From Maribacter sp. (GTDB lineage: Bacteria > Bacteroidota > Bacteroidia > Flavobacteriales > Flavobacteriaceae), in the NCBI GenBank assembly GCA_020629285.1, contig JAHDDP010000026.1, forward strand, positions 1 to 44,986: a stretch of 44,986 nucleotides of DNA, given 5' to 3'. Below, piece by piece: positions 18,847 to 27,712 of the stretch. The position numbers and the translations under genes were made by a program. Under the pieces are notes generated by a model. It was not told the DNA's origin and ran no database searches. It saw only the letters and a program-made list of their open reading frames with translations. Each line of letters opens with the position of its first letter. Positions within the stretch are counted from its first letter, which is position 1.

Positions 18847-19026
18847 ATGACAAATAAATTAAAGAGTCTTATTTACCTAGCTTGTTTCATTTGTGCATCT
18901 GTTGTATATCACCAAAACACTAATGATGACGTACAAGAAGAAATCGTAACTAATACTTATGATCAAGAAGCCGATATCGTAATCAACCCTTACAAAACAA
19001 TGGAGGGAAGAGCACCGGCAAATTAA
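18847..19026 (+). CDS. 59-residue exported peptide, unknown function
   Basis: This short ORF begins at ATG 18847 with MTNKLKSLIYLACFICASVV, a Lys-containing start followed by a hydrophobic stretch of about 14 residues: a signal peptide or single membrane anchor. The remaining 39 residues are acidic and polar (about nine Asp/Glu) and end with TMEGRAPAN. I do not recognise the family. Support for a real gene comes from its position: it is the only ORF in a 225-base segment enclosed by two independent terminators (18766-18797 and 19051-19082), so a separate short transcript is expected. A small secreted peptide or an sRNA-like transcript are the alternatives. Confidence 0.6.
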   Translation: MTNKLKSLIYLACFICASVVYHQNTNDDVQEEIVTNTYDQEADIVINPYKTMEGRAPAN

Positions 19027-19050
19027 AACATTTAAAATATTTACCTACTT

Positions 19051-19082
19051 AAAAGCGCGGCTACCTACAGCCGCGCTTTTTT
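19051..19082 (+). terminator. Strong terminator after the 59-residue peptide gene
   Basis: A perfect 12-bp stem (19051-19062 with 19069-19080, core agcgcggct/agccgcgct) has a 6-base loop and is followed by a T6 run. It is the most GC-rich terminator in the window. Confidence 0.9.
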
Positions 19083-19188
19083 ATTTGATGCATATTAGCC
19101 AGCCGTTAAACTTTTACTAAAATCAGGCTTGTAATTAAACCAATTTGAAATCTTCGTGTCAAAGTACCAAATAATAAAAACAATAAGT

Positions 19189-19644
19189 ATGAAAAAAATC
19201 ATAATCGCCATTTTAGTAATGGCAGGAATATCAGCAACGGCACAGGATCATAACATGAAAGGCAAAAGAGGTGATATGAAAGATTTATCTCCTGTACAAA
19301 TTGCCACTTTACAGACGAAGAAAATGACCTTGGCGTTAGATTTAAATGAATCGCAACAGTCAAAAATCAAAACTATTCTTACCGAAGATGCTACTGCTAG
19401 AAAAGCAAAAATGGAAGAGCGAAAAGCGAACAAGGAAGATGGTAAAAAAGTTTTGACCGCAGATGAAAAATACGCGATGCAAAACGAGCGATTAGATCAT
19501 AAAATTGCACGTAAAGAGCAAATGAAATCTATTCTTAATACGGATCAATATGAGAAGTGGGTAAAAATGGAAGGCAGAAAAAAAATGCGAGGTAAAGGAA
19601 AACATCATGGCGACAAAAAAGAAAAACGCTCTTCTAAACAATAG
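19189..19644 (+). CDS. Spy/CpxP-like periplasmic protein
   Basis: This is an exported, very basic helical protein of 151 residues. The ATG at 19189 begins a signal peptide (MKKIIIAILVMAGISATAQ) and is preferred to an upstream in-frame start at 19156. The mature part has two LTxxQ-type segments typical of the Spy/CpxP fold: LDLNESQQSKIKTIL near 60 and ILNTDQYEKWVKME near 125. The tail is Lys/Arg/His-rich (KKMRGKGKHHGDKKEKRSSK). Spy-like proteins act as ATP-independent chaperones or stress sensors in the periplasm; in Bacteroidota such proteins are common and mostly uncharacterised. It is a single-gene unit with its own terminator. Confidence 0.8.
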   Translation: MKKIIIAILVMAGISATAQDHNMKGKRGDMKDLSPVQIATLQTKKMTLALDLNESQQSKIKTILTEDATARKAKMEERKANKEDGKKVLTADEKYAMQNERLDHKIARKEQMKSILNTDQYEKWVKMEGRKKMRGKGKHHGDKKEKRSSKQ

Positions 19645-19664
19645 AATTTTGACAATATTGATTG

Positions 19665-19695
19665 AAAAAGACTTGCTTTAAGCAGGTCTTTTTTG
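19665..19695 (+). terminator. Terminator after the Spy-like gene
   Basis: A 12-bp stem with one G-U pair (19666-19677 with 19681-19692) has a 3-base loop, with an A run before and T run after. Confidence 0.8.
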
Positions 19696-19897
19696 CATTT
19701 CAACGAAGGCTGATTTTTAACCCAAGTGTACTAAAACACAGCATTGAGAACATAATGCATTCGTTCATGGATGAATTTGAGTATTTGACCAATAAATTTT
19801 ACGTTAACACGGTAATTAAGGTACTTAGGTATTTCAAATTCGAGACAAATTTAATTTTAACCAGCAGTCTCTATTTTGAATTTCAAGATACTAAGCC

Positions 19898-22800
19898 ATG
19901 ATAACAAAAAAATTAGGTTATTTAATATTTCTTCTAACCTTAAGTCTTTTGACCGGTTGTCAACAAGAACTTTATAAGTCTAACAACAAATTCAATATTC
20001 CTGAAAAAAGTACCGAAGAGCCACTTGTTCAGTTTTTGATCGAGCCTACCAATTATAGCGCTATTCTTGAAACAGAGAATTTGGCTAAGGCTTTCGACTA
20101 TTCTAAAATTGCACATAAAACCCTATGGGTAAATCAATTTAATGAAAAACTCAACATATCTCCTACTACAAGAGTCGTAACGGTACACGAAACAGCCGGC
20201 TTAAGCACTATTGCCATAGATAGCCTTTTAAAGTTTGTATCTAAAGGTGGTACTCTGTTGGTCACTAAAGCTGCTAAAGACGAACGTATGTCTTACTTTT
20301 TTGGTATGACACCAGATGCAGATTGGAGCACGAACATAGAAGCCTCTGGCCTATTCTTCAACAAAGCTCTTTTTCCTGGTATGCAAGGGCGAGGTTTTGA
20401 TAACAAAACCGTTCATCTTGGCTTTGACAGCTCTAATTTTTCTAGTAACATCAATGTTTTAGTCTCAGCACACAACAACCAAGATTATCCAGTTTTAATA
20501 GAAAATAGAATTGGTAACGGAAAAGTGATTTTATATAATTCATCTCAAATTCTTAAAAAAGAAATGAGAGGTCTTCTATTTTCTGCAAGTCTACTAGGTT
20601 TAGAGGGTATACCCTACCCTATTGCAAATATCGGAACCTTGTTTCTTGATGATTTTCCTTCCGCAATGTATGATGATAACGGTAAGGCAATCAATATACA
20701 AAATGGCATAACCAAATCTGAGATGCTAAAAACCGATTGGTGGCCAAAAATGAAAGCCCTTGCACAAGAAGAAGATATTAAATACTCTGCCTACGTCACT
20801 TTCAATGCCAATGAAAAAAATACAGGCGACCTTAATTTTAAAAGTTGGGACCAAACCGGTTTGCTAGAAGGTAAAAATGAGAACGGCAAAAATAAATGGC
20901 TAACCAACGAATTTACGAACCGAGGTCATGAGCTTGGATTTCGTGGTTATAACGATCTTCCACTTTCCAAAAATTTATGGAAAGACACCGATATTATCTT
21001 AGACAACGCAAAGGCTTCTAGAGAAAAATGGGAAGACAATATTGCAAATACTCTGCCTAGTTCTTACGTAGCGCCTGACAATACAATCGATAGCCTAGGA
21101 CTAATCTCTCTTAAAAAAGGATTTCCTAGTTTAAGTTTTCTTCACACCTTTTTTTTAGGTGATTTATACAAAGGTGGAAATAGGGAATTTGACCCAGACC
21201 CGTTAAACAATAGATTTTTTGATTACCCTAGATTAAGTAGTGGTTATACTATATCTGAACAAGAGCAATGGGCAATAGAGTCTACATATTTATATACCGG
21301 TATTTGGTCTCATGTATTAAACACTAGTGATATTTTAAAGATAGGTAGTACAACAAATGCTATTGGTGAATTAAAAAAGCACATTGTTGATTACAAAAAA
21401 AGACACCCTTACATGAAGTTTTTAACTGCCAAACAGTCTACCGAAGCAGCAATGGACTGGCGTTACCAAAGTATTCGACATTTAAGTTACGAAGGGAAAT
21501 ATGAAGTTTCCAGTTCCTTGAATTCTGATGAGAAAAAAGACTCTTATTGGTTAATGTACGTTGAAGAACATAATAATGTAAAAGTACACGAAGCACTTTC
21601 GTTCGATCAAGCAGAATTTTCTTCAGTTCCTTTATTGAACGGATTTCTTTATAGTATTCAAACAAAATCACCTAATATAAGCGTTCCTGATATTCGACCG
21701 GAAATAAGAACTTTAATCGGCACAACTTCAACATTGATCACAAATACCAATAGTGATTACAAATCTTACAACAAGAGTAAACAAACTATGGTTCCGCTGA
21801 AACAAAAAATCGATAGATTGATTGTTGAGGAGAAAACAGAAGAGGCAACGAACTTAATGGAAAAGTTATTTAAGGATAACAAATTCATTAACGCTCAACA
21901 AATCATCACTTATGCCGAAGGGATGGAGTCACAAGGTAAAACCGAACAACTTTGGTCTCAGTTAAACGAATTATATTTAAAAAATCCTTCTGGCTCATAT
22001 GCTGATTTTTCTAGAGATATAAGCACCGTAAGTAATTACCCCTCACCTGCCATTAAAAAAATGTGGATGGAGAGACAAATGGAATGGGGACAAAATGATG
22101 AAACTATTTTAAAAGAATACTACAACAGTTTTAATACTGAAGATAACACTGAAATTATTGAACAGGTTTTAGATGTTCTTTACACGATAGAGCCAACGGA
22201 AGAGAACAAGTTGACGTATTACGAATTTCTAGTAAACTCTAATAATGAAGATCTTCTATCAAAACTAGATGACATTGAACCTTGTAGTATTTCAAATAGA
22301 GATTTAGCAACATCAATTAGTCATATCTATGCAGACAAACTAAATTTCGAAAGAGCTGAGCAATGGCAAAAATGCGGTAACATTTCTCCAGAAACCGTTA
22401 AAGAATGGAAAGAAAAAACAAGAACAATAGAAAGTAAAAAGTTTTCGGATTTCGAATATTATGTAAGATACCTATTGGTAAATGACCCCGACAAAGCGGT
22501 TACAGAGTTAAGGGAAATTGAAACATGTAGACCTGACCTAATAAGAATATCTAAAAACATAGCATTTCTATTTGCCGATTATACTCAATACCAAAAAGCT
22601 TTGGATTGGAGCACTTGTACAAATACCGTACCCGTAGCTAAATTGCTAGACTGGAACTTAGAATTTGCAAATGGTAGATACTTAAAGAAAGTGTATGCTA
22701 AGCATATAGAGAAAAATCCTAGAGATTACAACACCATGAACCACATGGCAAAAATCTTATTATTAAAAGGTGATGTAAATAGTGCCGGTGAAATTGCAGT

Positions 22801-23827
22801 AAACATACCACCTGCTAAAATTGACCCAGATTTTAAAATTGCATTTAACAATGAAGTAAAAGCAACATCTAAAGAAAAGCAATCTTTATACATAACCAAG
22901 TTTAAAGTGCTAATGGATGATGCCATCGTAAAAAAATCAGAAACTGAATCTCGAAAAAAGAAAGGTCATTCCATCGGGCTTACTTCAACGGCTATGGCAG
23001 ATGAGTTTAACCCTACACTTTTCAATAATGCATTTCACTTTGGTTTTTATAATAAAAAGCTAGATTTTCACCAATTTTCTATTGTTCAAGGTACGGCATA
23101 TACCATTTTAAAAGATACGATTGTACCTAATGATATTGGCAGAGATTTATTAGGTATAGCATATGTCTATAAAAAAGAATCTAATCAAAAAAGGCCATTT
23201 TATGTTGGCGCAAGGGTAGAGATGGATAACTTCAATAAAGTATTTTTCCATTTTAGATCTGGAATAGATTTTATCGGTGATACCAGTACATCTTCTTTAA
23301 GTGTAAAAGCTCATCCTGTTACAACAGGACCTGGGTATGATTTAAATATTTACAATATACAGGCAAAAGCGGCACAAGAGTTTGAATATTCATCTAATTT
23401 AAATCACGAGTTTTATATAAAAGCCGATTATTATACCGATAGTCAATATTATGCTATTGGTGGTACACGCGTAGAATATAACTTATTGAATTTAGATAAA
23501 TTTAAACTAGGACCGTTAATTGAGGGTGCCTATGGTGTTGGTTCTGAAGATAGACGAAATGGATTCCCTTACTGGCTAACAAAAGACAGACTTTTTGCCG
23601 GTGGCGGACTGCAATTTCAACTAGGTAATGATGACTCTGATTTTAACCTGAAAAGCGATTTCTCCCTTTTTGCCGAGCAAGATGAAGATAGCTTTCAACG
23701 CTATGAAGGTGAATTATCATATAGAATCAAAAACTTCACCACTATTAACCTAAACTATTCTTACTTTACAATTGACAAGTTTTTCTCAAATGCTGTTCAA
23801 TTAGGTATTCAGTATAATTTTAAATAG
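19898..23827 (+). CDS. DUF2194/deacetylase-like + TPR + outer-membrane beta-barrel fusion lipoprotein
   Basis: This 1309-residue envelope protein may modify and export a surface polysaccharide. The signal peptide ends LLTGC with Cys21 in a good lipobox. Residues 45-240 look like the amidotransferase/trimerisation-type fold (KGGTLLVTKAA near 116; a later IGNGKVILYNSSQ). Residues 245-560 resemble DUF2194 and NodB-like deacetylases: FLDDFPS with Asp251/Asp252, and RGHELGFRGYND with His344; the second His usual in HxxxH is replaced by Arg. Residues 640-1000 are helical and TPR-like (repeated A-E/QW and YxxALDW elements). From about 1023 to the end there is alternating beta-barrel sequence, finishing VQLGIQYNFK. 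PelA and PelB carry similar parts as separate proteins. It is monocistronic, with no glycosyltransferase nearby. The domain calls are from pattern only; the barrel and lipobox are the surest. Confidence 0.7.
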   Translation: MITKKLGYLIFLLTLSLLTGCQQELYKSNNKFNIPEKSTEEPLVQFLIEPTNYSAILETENLAKAFDYSKIAHKTLWVNQFNEKLNISPTTRVVTVHETAGLSTIAIDSLLKFVSKGGTLLVTKAAKDERMSYFFGMTPDADWSTNIEASGLFFNKALFPGMQGRGFDNKTVHLGFDSSNFSSNINVLVSAHNNQDYPVLIENRIGNGKVILYNSSQILKKEMRGLLFSASLLGLEGIPYPIANIGTLFLDDFPSAMYDDNGKAINIQNGITKSEMLKTDWWPKMKALAQEEDIKYSAYVTFNANEKNTGDLNFKSWDQTGLLEGKNENGKNKWLTNEFTNRGHELGFRGYNDLPLSKNLWKDTDIILDNAKASREKWEDNIANTLPSSYVAPDNTIDSLGLISLKKGFPSLSFLHTFFLGDLYKGGNREFDPDPLNNRFFDYPRLSSGYTISEQEQWAIESTYLYTGIWSHVLNTSDILKIGSTTNAIGELKKHIVDYKKRHPYMKFLTAKQSTEAAMDWRYQSIRHLSYEGKYEVSSSLNSDEKKDSYWLMYVEEHNNVKVHEALSFDQAEFSSVPLLNGFLYSIQTKSPNISVPDIRPEIRTLIGTTSTLITNTNSDYKSYNKSKQTMVPLKQKIDRLIVEEKTEEATNLMEKLFKDNKFINAQQIITYAEGMESQGKTEQLWSQLNELYLKNPSGSYADFSRDISTVSNYPSPAIKKMWMERQMEWGQNDETILKEYYNSFNTEDNTEIIEQVLDVLYTIEPTEENKLTYYEFLVNSNNEDLLSKLDDIEPCSISNRDLATSISHIYADKLNFERAEQWQKCGNISPETVKEWKEKTRTIESKKFSDFEYYVRYLLVNDPDKAVTELREIETCRPDLIRISKNIAFLFADYTQYQKALDWSTCTNTVPVAKLLDWNLEFANGRYLKKVYAKHIEKNPRDYNTMNHMAKILLLKGDVNSAGEIAVNIPPAKIDPDFKIAFNNEVKATSKEKQSLYITKFKVLMDDAIVKKSETESRKKKGHSIGLTSTAMADEFNPTLFNNAFHFGFYNKKLDFHQFSIVQGTAYTILKDTIVPNDIGRDLLGIAYVYKKESNQKRPFYVGARVEMDNFNKVFFHFRSGIDFIGDTSTSSLSVKAHPVTTGPGYDLNIYNIQAKAAQEFEYSSNLNHEFYIKADYYTDSQYYAIGGTRVEYNLLNLDKFKLGPLIEGAYGVGSEDRRNGFPYWLTKDRLFAGGGLQFQLGNDDSDFNLKSDFSLFAEQDEDSFQRYEGELSYRIKNFTTINLNYSYFTIDKFFSNAVQLGIQYNFK

Positions 23828-23846
23828 CATTATAACTAACTTAAAT

Positions 23847-23875
23847 AAAAGAGCCCTCATAAGAGGGCTCTTTTT
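23847..23875 (+). terminator. Terminator after the fusion lipoprotein gene
   Basis: A perfect stem gagccctc/gagggctc (23851-23858 with 23863-23870) with a 4-base loop has A4 before and T5 after. Confidence 0.9.
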
Positions 23876-23943
23876 ATATATTCGATTATATTACGCTTTA
23901 GATATAGTAATTACATGCACTATTTCTAACTTAAATATATTTT

Positions 23944-24318
23944 ATGAAAATTATACAAATCATTCTTATATACTTATTAGCTCTTTTAATGCTTGCAGGA
24001 GCATTTAACCATATTTATGCACCAGAAACTTATAAAGCATTTATACCAAGTTTTATTTCTGAAAATTTAGCAAATATAGTATCCGCTGCTATCGAAGCAA
24101 TTATTGGTGTTGCTTTAATTATTCCTAAATACAGAAAATGGGGCGGACTCGGTTTTGCTCTACTAATGATGTTCTTTTTGCCAATTCATATATGGGATTT
24201 AACAAAAGAAATACCTGCAATCGGTTCTAAAATCGGTGCTATAGTCCGTCTTGTTGTTCAAATACTATTTATAGCTGCCGGTTGGTGGATTTACAAATCT
24301 TATAAAGGCAAAGATTAA
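23944..24318 (+). CDS. DoxX-family membrane protein
   Basis: This 124-residue integral membrane protein has four predicted helices: about 4-22, 44-62, 70-88 and 97-117. The pattern [14 protein letters not shown], then [20 protein letters not shown] and LPIHIWDL, is that of the DoxX/DoxD-like superfamily. Members are linked to quinone or thiosulfate redox chemistry or to envelope redox balance, but the role of this type is unknown. It is convergent with hemL; the two stop codons share the palindrome TTAA (24315-24318), and no terminator lies between them. Confidence 0.8.
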   Translation: MKIIQIILIYLLALLMLAGAFNHIYAPETYKAFIPSFISENLANIVSAAIEAIIGVALIIPKYRKWGGLGFALLMMFFLPIHIWDLTKEIPAIGSKIGAIVRLVVQILFIAAGWWIYKSYKGKD

Positions 24319-25595
24319 AATTCTATATCTCTCAACGCATTTATAGTAGCATCTAAATCTTCGTAACTCAAAGCATCATTTAAAAAATAACTTTCAAAAG
24401 CACTTGGCGGCAAGTAAACACCGCGTTCTAACATACCATGAAAGTATTTCTTGAACGTTTCATTATTACCTTTTGCAGAAGAAGCAAAATCAACAACAGG
24501 CTCATCAGTAAAATGTACAGATATCATACTACCATAACGGTTAATTTGATATGCTACCTTTTTCTCGGTTAACACTTCTGCAATACCTTTATGTAAGTAT
24601 TCTGCCTTATCAGCCAAACTTTCAAATACTGTAGGGTTATTGTTTAATTCGGTCAGCATAGCCAAACCTGCGCTCATGGCCAACGGATTACCACTTAAGG
24701 TACCTGCTTGATAAACTGGACCATCTGGAGCAAGAAAATCCATTATTTCTGTTCTTGCCGCAAAGGCACCTACTGGTAATCCACCTCCAATAACTTTACC
24801 ATAAGTAACGATATCAGCTTTAATATTCAGAACTTCCTGTGCTCCGCCTTTAGCTAAACGAAACCCCGTCATTACCTCATCGAAAATCAATAGAATTCCC
24901 TCTTGGGTACAAATATCACGTAACCCTTTCATAAAAGCGTCCGTAGGTACAATACAACCCATATTACCCGCAATTGGCTCAATGATTATGGCAGCCAATT
25001 CACCTTTATTGGCTTGCACCAATTCTTTCACTCCTGCTAAATCATTATAATCTGCCAACAAGGTATCTTTTGCGGTACCCTGAGTAACACCTGGACTGTT
25101 AGGACTACCAAAAGTAACGGCACCACTACCCGCTTGAATCAAAAACGAATCTGAATGACCGTGATAACAACCGGAAAATTTTATAATCTTATCCTTACCT
25201 GTAAATCCTCTTGCCAAACGAACTGCACTCATGCAAGCTTCTGTTCCGCTATTCACAAATCTAATCTTATCCATATTAGGCACCATAGAGATAGCCAATT
25301 TCGCAAGCTCTGTCTCTATTTCAGTTGGCATACCAAATGAAGTACCGTTCTGTGCCTTTTCTACAACTGCATTAATTACAGGCTCATGGGCATGACCCAA
25401 TATTAACGGACCCCAAGATGCGATATAGTCAATTAACTTATTACCATCTTCATCATACAAATAAGCACCTTTAGCTTTTTTTACAAATATCGGATCTCCA
25501 CCAACTGCTTTAAATGCTCTTACAGGTGAATTTACTCCGCCTGGTATATATTTTTTCGCCTCTGCAAACAGGGCGCTACTTCTTTGATAAATCAT
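24315..25595 (-). CDS. hemL: Glutamate-1-semialdehyde 2,1-aminomutase
   Basis: It converts glutamate-1-semialdehyde to 5-aminolevulinate in the C5 heme pathway, using PLP. The 426 residues are full length. Visible signatures are [16 protein letters not shown] (about 18-33), the cofactor region [27 protein letters not shown]-like [17 protein letters not shown], and [15 protein letters not shown] with the Schiff-base Lys267. The gene is the last of a four-gene minus-strand unit, 20 bases after the glucosaminidase. Its 3' end overlaps the convergent DoxX gene by four bases. Other hem genes are not in the window. Confidence 0.97.
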   Translation of the reverse strand: MIYQRSSALFAEAKKYIPGGVNSPVRAFKAVGGDPIFVKKAKGAYLYDEDGNKLIDYIASWGPLILGHAHEPVINAVVEKAQNGTSFGMPTEIETELAKLAISMVPNMDKIRFVNSGTEACMSAVRLARGFTGKDKIIKFSGCYHGHSDSFLIQAGSGAVTFGSPNSPGVTQGTAKDTLLADYNDLAGVKELVQANKGELAAIIIEPIAGNMGCIVPTDAFMKGLRDICTQEGILLIFDEVMTGFRLAKGGAQEVLNIKADIVTYGKVIGGGLPVGAFAARTEIMDFLAPDGPVYQAGTLSGNPLAMSAGLAMLTELNNNPTVFESLADKAEYLHKGIAEVLTEKKVAYQINRYGSMISVHFTDEPVVDFASSAKGNNETFKKYFHGMLERGVYLPPSAFESYFLNDALSYEDLDATINALRDIEF

Positions 25596-25615
25596 GCTCT
25601 TACTAAATTTTACTA

Positions 25616-26437
25616 TTATTTGACTTTAATTGGCTGACCAATAGATAAGTCTGCACTACGTAAATTATTCAACTTCATTAATTCATCTACGCTCATATAA
25701 TACTTTCTAGATAATGAATACAAAGTATCACCCTTTTGTACGGTGTGTATGTTACTCGCATCGTTTGTAACTACTGTTGTATTTTTATAATTGTTTTTTC
25801 TAGATTGTCTGTCATATTTATGCAAATCATACTTTTCTATTAAATAGATGAGTTTTTGCGGGTATTTTGGATCGGTTGCATAGCCTGCCTTTCTTAAGCC
25901 TCTTGCCCACCCTTTATAATCGGTATGTCTTAAATTGAAAAGAAACGCATACCTAGACCTTGTCGTCAAGAAAATACTATGGTCTCTAAAAGAATACATG
26001 GGATGGTTATATTTTCTAAAACACTCTCCTTTTTCGTCATCATCGTGAAAATCATAATCACCTTCCCAACCTTTATGACATTTTATACCAAAGTGATTAT
26101 TGGTTTTCATCGCCAATTCCCCTTTTCCGTTTCCACTCTCCAAAAGTCCTTGTGCCAAGGTAATACTTGCCGGTATACCGTAGCCCATCATCTCTAATTG
26201 TGCCGTCTCGGCAAATGTGTTAATGTAATCTGAAGGTGAATCTATACGGAAACGAACAAATTTAGAGGGTTCTGCCGGTAGACTTGCTTTTTCTTCATTC
26301 CTTGAAATATCTAAAGTTGATTTTCTACGTTCTGCCTGTACATTTTTGGTACGTAATTGGTCTGAGTATTTTTTCTTGGATTTACAAGATGACAACCCGA
26401 TACCCATTAACAATACCAATAAAATTATCTTTTTCAT
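25616..26437 (-). CDS. LysM-containing N-acetylglucosaminidase lipoprotein
   Basis: This is a peptidoglycan hydrolase of the outer envelope, 273 residues. The signal peptide ends LSSC (Cys18). The glucosaminidase domain (GH73-like, FlgJ C-terminal type) is at about 70-205, with [19 protein letters not shown] carrying the catalytic Glu, then [24 protein letters not shown] and [18 protein letters not shown] single LysM repeat is at about 229-273 ([16 protein letters not shown]). Its start codon overlaps the stop of the upstream PLP-enzyme gene (ATGA, 26434-26437), implying translational coupling. A weak alternative promoter box (26446-26453) lies just before the ATG. Confidence 0.92.
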   Translation of the reverse strand: MKKIILLVLLMGIGLSSCKSKKKYSDQLRTKNVQAERRKSTLDISRNEEKASLPAEPSKFVRFRIDSPSDYINTFAETAQLEMMGYGIPASITLAQGLLESGNGKGELAMKTNNHFGIKCHKGWEGDYDFHDDDEKGECFRKYNHPMYSFRDHSIFLTTRSRYAFLFNLRHTDYKGWARGLRKAGYATDPKYPQKLIYLIEKYDLHKYDRQSRKNNYKNTTVVTNDASNIHTVQKGDTLYSLSRKYYMSVDELMKLNNLRSADLSIGQPIKVK

Positions 26438-27360
26438 ATATGTAACAAAGGTAAATTTTTCTTTTTCAGTACACTATTCATGCCAGCAATACCTTGTAAA
26501 CCACCTGTATGTACCGCCATAATTTTGGTTCCTACGGCAAAAGTATCACGCTTAACCATATCGAACAACCCAAAAATCATTTTTCCGGTATAAATTGGAT
26601 CTAAAGGAATACCTGTTTTTTCTTTAAACTCATTTATAAATAGAATTAGCTCTTCGGATGTTTTTGCGTAACCTCCAAAATGATAATCGGTCAATAGTTG
26701 CCAACGTGTATTGTTGACCATTTTATTAATTTCATCTTTTAAAAAATCGCCTTTCAACGCTGAAAACCCAAAAACGTTCTGATGAGGAAAAGATGATTTA
26801 ATTAATCCGGATACTGTACCTCCTGTACCAACGCTACTGCACACAACATCAAATTCCTCGTCATCGTTTGTGATAATCTCTTCGCAGCCTTTTATCGCCA
26901 AATCATTTGTACCTCCCTCAGGCACCAGATAAAACGGACCGAAGTCGTTATGTAATGTATCAATAAATACTTGACTTTCCTTTTCTCTATAGTCGCTTCT
27001 ACTTATAAATTTAAAACGCATACCATCATCATAAGCCCTCTTTAACGTGGCATTCGTTTTCCAAGAATTTTCTAGCTCTTCTCCACGTATAATTCCTATT
27101 GCTTTGAAACCCTTTTCCTTTGCCGCATAAGCAGTGGCGGCTATATGATTAGAATATGCCCCACCAAAGGTTAATATGGTATGCTGATTTTCTGCCTTTG
27201 CAGCCAATAAATTGTATTTGAGCTTTCTGTACTTATTACCAGAAATGAAAGGATGCAGAAGATCTTCGCGTTTAATAACAAGGGTAACTTGCTTTTTTGC
27301 TAATAACGGATGTTCAACAAGTTGATTTATGCTTTGCAAGTAGGGCGAATTTAACGCCAA
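26434..27360 (-). CDS. ACC deaminase/D-cysteine desulfhydrase-family PLP enzyme
   Basis: This cytoplasmic PLP-dependent enzyme belongs to fold type II. The 308 residues contain REDLLHPFISGNKYRKLKYN with the Schiff-base Lys43, then TFGGAYSNHIAATAYAA and the phosphate-binding SSVGTGGTVSGL. Members deaminate 1-aminocyclopropane-1-carboxylate or desulfhydrate D-cysteine; sequence alone does not decide, and D-cysteine or another D-amino acid is likelier in a non-plant bacterium. Translation must begin at the TTG at 27358-27360: an in-frame stop lies three codons upstream and no ATG occurs until about residue 95. This start overlaps the preceding gene's end by 10 bases. Confidence 0.9.
   Translation of the reverse strand: MALNSPYLQSINQLVEHPLLAKKQVTLVIKREDLLHPFISGNKYRKLKYNLLAAKAENQHTILTFGGAYSNHIAATAYAAKEKGFKAIGIIRGEELENSWKTNATLKRAYDDGMRFKFISRSDYREKESQVFIDTLHNDFGPFYLVPEGGTNDLAIKGCEEIITNDDEEFDVVCSSVGTGGTVSGLIKSSFPHQNVFGFSALKGDFLKDEINKMVNNTRWQLLTDYHFGGYAKTSEELILFINEFKEKTGIPLDPIYTGKMIFGLFDMVKRDTFAVGTKIMAVHTGGLQGIAGMNSVLKKKNLPLLHI
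26446..26453 (-). promoter_or_regulatory. Possible internal -7 box before the glucosaminidase gene
   Basis: On the minus strand this reads TACCTTTG (TAnnTTTG), eight bases before the ATG at 26437 and inside the end of the upstream gene. There is no -33 TTG, so it may be chance. Confidence 0.2.
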
Positions 27361-27680
27361 AGATATTTAATAAAGCTGAACGCTCTGCGATTTGTAAGAT
27401 AATCCATGTCATTTTCATGAATGTAAGCTTCACGCTCAAAACTTAAATTTTGGTATGCCTTATACGTATCTAAATAGCAAATTGCACGAATTACCCATTC
27501 AGTCAAATACAAAACATAAAAAGGTAGAATCAATAATTCTTGCTGCTGGCGCAAGTGAATTTTCTCATGATTTATGAGTGCATCATCATTTTTTAAACTT
27601 CCATTTTTTAAAAATATAAAGGGCCATAGTGAGAGCCCCACATAATTTTTATAGAAGAAATGTCTAAAAACCAATATCAT
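27351..27680 (-). CDS. Small HExxH protein, putative membrane-associated metalloprotein
   Basis: The function is unknown. The 109 residues contain NHEKIHLRQQQE, an HExxH zinc motif with His38, Glu39 and His42, and downstream SFEREAY with Glu82/Glu84 as possible third ligands (a gluzincin-like order). Between them is a hydrophobic helix (LLILPFYVLYLTEWVIRAI, about 49-67), and the N-terminus is also hydrophobic. This arrangement resembles the catalytic core of M56/M48-type membrane peptidases in miniature, but it is far shorter than any known active member. It is the first gene of the four-gene unit ending in hemL and overlaps the next gene. A -7 box TATCTTTG lies 25 bases upstream. Confidence 0.75.
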   Translation of the reverse strand: MILVFRHFFYKNYVGLSLWPFIFLKNGSLKNDDALINHEKIHLRQQQELLILPFYVLYLTEWVIRAICYLDTYKAYQNLSFEREAYIHENDMDYLTNRRAFSFIKYLWR

Positions 27681-27704
27681 AAATTTAATTTGATAATGTT
27701 ATAA

Positions 27705-27712
27705 CAAAGATA
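27705..27712 (-). promoter_or_regulatory. -7 promoter box of the HExxH-PLP enzyme-glucosaminidase-hemL unit
   Basis: On the minus strand this is TATCTTTG, a match to TAnnTTTG, 25 bases before the first gene's ATG at 27680. No clear -33 TTG is seen. Confidence 0.5.

Noticed and set aside
19662-19901. Possible 79-residue protein before the fusion lipoprotein gene
   Set aside because: It begins inside the Spy-gene terminator, overlaps the next start, and its sequence looks like translated AT-rich spacer.
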